A stretch of 64,000 nt of DNA, taken from contig RCSZ01000002.1 of assembly GCA_014898425.1 (NCBI GenBank), positions 1,054,001 through 1,118,000 of the forward strand, given 5' to 3'. Position 1 is the first letter of the stretch, and every line of letters begins with the position of its first letter. Of this stretch, positions 60,254 through 64,000 are shown one piece after another. Below the pieces are notes generated by a model that worked only from the letters and a program-made list of their open reading frames with translations, was not told where the DNA came from and did no database searches. Made by a program: the position numbers and the translations under genes. Origin of the DNA: Botryotinia globosa (taxonomy: Eukaryota; Ascomycota; Leotiomycetes; Helotiales; Sclerotiniaceae).

Positions 60254-62636
60254 AGATAATGAATGTTCTAAAAAGGAGAGGGGAATGGGGATTTGGATTT
60301 GGATTTGGATTTGAACTTGGGAGGTGGGTGAGCTGTGATTGAACAAGATGGGTGTAGGAATGCGATAATTTGATGGTAGTTTCTTGATCATCGATTATTG
60401 GTTGTGGGATGGGATGGGTGTACTATTTGAGATGAAATTTTGAGGTAGGTAGATAGATAGTGTTTGAGGAGGGGAGGGAGAGGATAGGGAGTTGAATTGT
60501 ATTGAATTATATTATATTACTTTACATATTCTTGATTCAATAGGGAATGAAGGAATGAATAGACGAAAATTATCTTCTTTGCAGAAGTGTGCTGCTGTTG
60601 GTTGAGGGGCTTGTTGATTGTTTATATATATGTAATAGAGAGGAGGTTGACTGTTAATGTATCTGCGATTGAGTATGAGTGAGTATTGAGATTTGAAACT
60701 GGGAGAATCTATTGTTTTCCCCTTTTTGGTTTTCTACAGAGTAGGGAGTGCATCAAGGATACACATACCTAGGTATATGTGCGATGTTTCGAATATCATT
60801 TGGAGAGTACTCGGAAGTAGGGAGGGAGGTAAGTGTGCGTACGCGCGTGATTTGATTTTCTAATTGAAACTTTGAGGTTTGATAATCAATATATATATAT
60901 ATGTATCTATTTTTCTCGCTCCGATGTTTTGTATGTTGTGGACTTATTAATTTGCCATGTGAGTGAGGTTGATGATCAGAGTTCTGGGTGTTATTTTGTT
61001 GTACTTTTTTCGTTTCGTGGGTGTGGGAGATGTATATTTTTTGGATGGGATTACCTACTCGGTAGTCAACCCTCGCGATTCTGCTTTATAACACTTGTCG
61101 GTTGAGGGATTCCGCTTTATGGATTTCGGAGTCTGGGAGAATGGCTGTGTGACCATGTATGAGTGATATCAGGGACGTGAATTTTCTTGCTTTTGTGAGT
61201 TGAGGCTAGAGAGCTGTGGGTACAGAAGTGTCGATGTGGAAAACGATGAATACGAGTAAGAGAATTGATAAATCATGCAGTCAACGGTCGGGGGTGATGC
61301 GTTCTATTGAATGATATGAAACTGTCAGGTATCTCATTTATGGTTGAGGCTCTTCTGGTGCTCCTCTTCTCCCATCCCTTCTCAAGAATTAAGACTTGAA
61401 CGAAGATGGAAACGGTAACGATGGCTTCGCGATTTTTTAATCCCGAGGCAAAGCATGTCGAACTGAGGAACATGTTTAGTGTCTTTACTGCTTAAAACAG
61501 TAATGGATGTCCAAACGTTCAAGATCGTATTTCGAGTTGAGAGATGGCAGTTGATTTATATGATGGATAGGCTGTGTCGGGGTATGATGGATATATCCAT
61601 TGGCTCGTGGGTAAAGTTTCGGATGAGACTTAATCGAGTGCAACGAGTATAGTTACAGATAGAATGGAGGTATGGATAGGTGACGGAGATGAAGGAGATG
61701 GGGGAGATGAGGTGTAGTGCAATTACGCGAGTAGCTCGAGGTGAGAGTTCTGAGAGCTTTGGGAAGTTGGTTTGTGGTATGCAGAAAGAAATCATCTTGC
61801 TATTGCGCTTGATGGACTCATTTTCTTTTGTCGATATTGTGGTTCGGGGTGAGATGTGAAGATTGGTTGAGCTCGTGGAGGATTTGGCTGCTGATATGAA
61901 AGATCGGTCCACCCGCATGCTGCCAACGGATACTTAGCATCGTAGTGAAACATTTGGGTAGATGTGAGAGACTGATGTGGATGTTCACGATGAGAGACCA
62001 CTACGCACTATCACAGAAATCATAGCATTTCACGAGACACTGACGAAATCATGTACCAGCGAAGTCACAATACAAGTCATTAAAATTACTTCCATTTGAT
62101 ATTTCCTTGCTGCAACTGCTATTCGGGGATATCCAATAGAACGCTGTATCTAAGAAAAGACGTGATATGAACCGTTATGACACCTCGCTATCAGGCCTCG
62201 AGCTTCGGGATGCATTTATCGGCTCGTGCACGTGAGATTTAGTTGATGATCGGAGGTTCAGTGCTGTGAGTGTGATGTGAGATGAGATTGGTTGTACAGG
62301 CTACGAATCATCTCGTTGGAAATGATCGACGCGCATATACAGTAAAGACAAATGGTAACACTTGAATGTATTGACCCTGTTACTACCCTACCGCCCAACT
62401 TTGGATCGTTTCTGTACTCGTTGTATATTCTCCAGCTATATCCATCGGCCGTCCGAAGCTTTTCGTCGTTCAGCCGTAGCAGACTTGATTGCTATAAAGG
62501 TAACTTCGTAGGATACTCGACTGGGAACAGACTCTCTTCTGGTCAAGTGCTGTTGTTTGATCCTTCGCTCTTCTTGTCTTAGCAGTTGAAATACCTGCTC
62601 ATGCAGCTGTGGTGTTGCTATGTTGTGTTCCTTCCG

Positions 62637-64000
62637 TTAGCGTAGTCCCTGGTTGGTATTTGCTTGTATGGTAGAGTTTAGATGTATCTTTTGAACGGTC
62701 AACTTGCATTCTATTGTTAACAGCGCACCATTTCTGCCATGCTTTTGATTCAACTTACTGGTAATAAAGTGTGTCAGTGGGTGTAAAACCCAGGCTTCCC
62801 CTGTAGACTGAAGATCAGAGTCTTTGATGCTTGGCCAACGCTTCTGCGCGAGATGACTAGCAGTTAATGTGAACATCAACGCTTGTATCAAAACATATGA
62901 AAGATGGCGGACTGCTCTGGGAGGGTGCACTACTTTTCGGTGGCGATGTGATATTCAGATTGATTGCTGTCTTCTCCCCGCATACATCAATGTATTAAAC
63001 TAGGGATATTGTCGAAGGTGCAGAGTTGTGGAGTGCAAACTTGTGGACATCTAGCGCCACTGCTTGTATATAAGAGGTGTCAAGCAATAGCTTCAATATC
63101 TGCTGCAAAGCCATCATTCCTGACCTCGAAGCTATAAATTCTCTGAATTTCAAAGTGCCATTCTCTATTGCCTCACATCTAACAATATTCGAAGATGTGA
63201 TCGGCATTGGGACCTCGCTTTCAGGTGAACCAACCGTGGATGGGAAAAATTCGTCTTTCTCTGGTGCATTGATTGACAGAGAATTTGGCAGGAAGACATC
63301 TGACTCTTTTGTAAGAATGCGCGGTGTTCGTAAGATCTGCTGAGGTTGCTATGACTTTTGTCAGCCGCGTGTCAACTACATCGTAATCCAGCTTCGTGAA
63401 ATCCGATTTTCGATCCATTTGAGCCTGCTGGCATGGTAGATACCAGAATTCCGTTCGCTGTTCATCAAAGATCTACCAATTTATCTGGCTCTCTATTTAT
63501 TCATTCTACCTTCTAATAGAACAGCAGAGGCTAGGTGGGAACTTCGATGGGTCACTAGGACAGGTGGTCGAGCTGCAGGTACGATGATTCCCTTTTCAAG
63601 GGTTTGTGTCTTGTCAAGACCAAAAAGATCACCGATTCGAGCCTCTCAAAGACTTCAGGTCTAGGTGACTGCTGTTTTGAAGCGACGACTTTGTAGTGAT
63701 TCGGTATATGAGAAGTAGATGGCGTGGGCTGTTTGCTTGTTATTCCGATGTCGGACAAAGTTTCGATATCAGAAGGTCTATAATTTCGGAGATTGAGACT
63801 TAAATACAGGATTTCTGTTATTGATGCTTATTATTAGTGCCTCTAGATGCTTGGTGTTTATTGCTGCTACGAAAAAAGTCTCTGCAAATAGCACGGAGTG
63901 CGATTTACTGCTCATTTCATGGGATTGAATTTGTCGGCGCTCGAAGATTTCAGAATCAAGAGCATATCTTCTACTTGCGCTAGAATAGTGGTCAGTAGAA
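62637..64000 (-). pseudogene. Unidentified minus-strand gene, broken, right-edge partial
   Basis: From the right edge a frame is open to TAG at 63780-63778, with protein-like text such as VLFAETFFVAAINTKHLEAL. Homologous-looking text continues in a second frame (RPSDIETLSDIGITSKQPTP), then a third (IGDLFGLDKTQTLEKGIIVP), and, after a possible short intron near 63340-63380, FLPNSLSINAPEKDEFFPS and MMALQQILKLLLDTSYIQAV. A TAA at 62997-62995 interrupts a frame that remains open afterwards (YIDVCGEKTAINLN). The last part, FITKC..., uses a GTAAGT...AATAG intron and ends at 62637. I cannot name the family. Several frame changes lack splice sites, so I call it broken. Confidence 0.5.

Larger units (their letters stand above)
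59390..62636. other. 3.2-kb repeat-rich spacer
   Basis: No supported gene. It contains GATG, TATC and GGT repeats, (TA)n at 60889-60902 and several ACCTAGGTA motifs. A minus-strand stretch at 61556-62001 is open in two frames, discussed under rejected items. Confidence 0.55.

Noticed and set aside
61556..62001. Minus-strand stretch open in two overlapping frames (one starting MVSHREHPHQ)
   Set aside because: Neither frame shows a domain, a splice partner or a promoter, and two simultaneous open frames suggest composition rather than coding.

Overview
The window looks like nuclear DNA of a filamentous ascomycete. Genes are broken by short (about 40-75 nt) introns with GTAAGT-like donors and CTAAC/CTGAC branch sites, intergenic spacers are full of simple repeats, and the conserved genes (TORC2 Rictor, eIF4G, Golgi GDPase) have fungal architectures. 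Protein wording and genome style suggest a Leotiomycete of the Botrytis/Sclerotinia kind; that placement is inference.

Layout. 1-11.1 kb holds two convergent housekeeping genes: a 5'-truncated Rictor/Ste16 (+) and a complete four-exon eIF4G (-). 11.1-18.2 kb is gene-poor, repeat-rich DNA. 18.2-26.3 kb is a head-to-tail array of about seven small lineage-specific genes, all on the + strand. Three encode a cysteine-rich N-terminal module with an Arg/Glu-rich tail and four encode or once encoded tail-like proteins. Only two look intact; the others carry premature stops, frameshifts or are reduced to a promoter. An AT-rich TA-flanked MITE lies inside the array. 27-33 kb is ordinary: a secreted PEBP-like protein (-), Golgi guanosine diphosphatase (-) and a PPPDE-thioredoxin-PUL protein (+). 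33-41 kb is mostly non-coding with exon-like relics and one 2EXR-domain gene whose leader has canonical introns.

41.2-56.0 kb looks like a former secondary-metabolite cluster: P450 (-), MFS (+), P450 (-), ATP-grasp ligase (+), MFS (+). P450-1, MFS-1 and the ATP-grasp gene each have at least one frameshift and one or more in-frame stops. P450-2 is nearly complete but has two segments that do not splice cleanly. Only MFS-2 is fully intact. A TA-flanked MITE, an intron-containing tRNA-Asp and a small broken two-helix membrane protein sit among them. 56.7-59.4 kb has an N-lobe-less APH kinase fragment and an intact 68-residue CYSTM gene. 59.4-62.6 kb is repeat-rich spacer. 62.6-64.0 kb is a broken minus-strand gene running off the right edge.

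Throughout the accessory half every premature stop can be explained by a C:G to T:A transition (Gln CAA/CAG to TAA/TAG, Trp TGG to TGA/TAG, Arg CGA to TGA). That is the expected trace of repeat-induced point mutation or deamination, but it is inferred without ancestral sequences. Exon joins were deduced by eye from splice motifs, phase and protein sense; no transcript data or database search was available.
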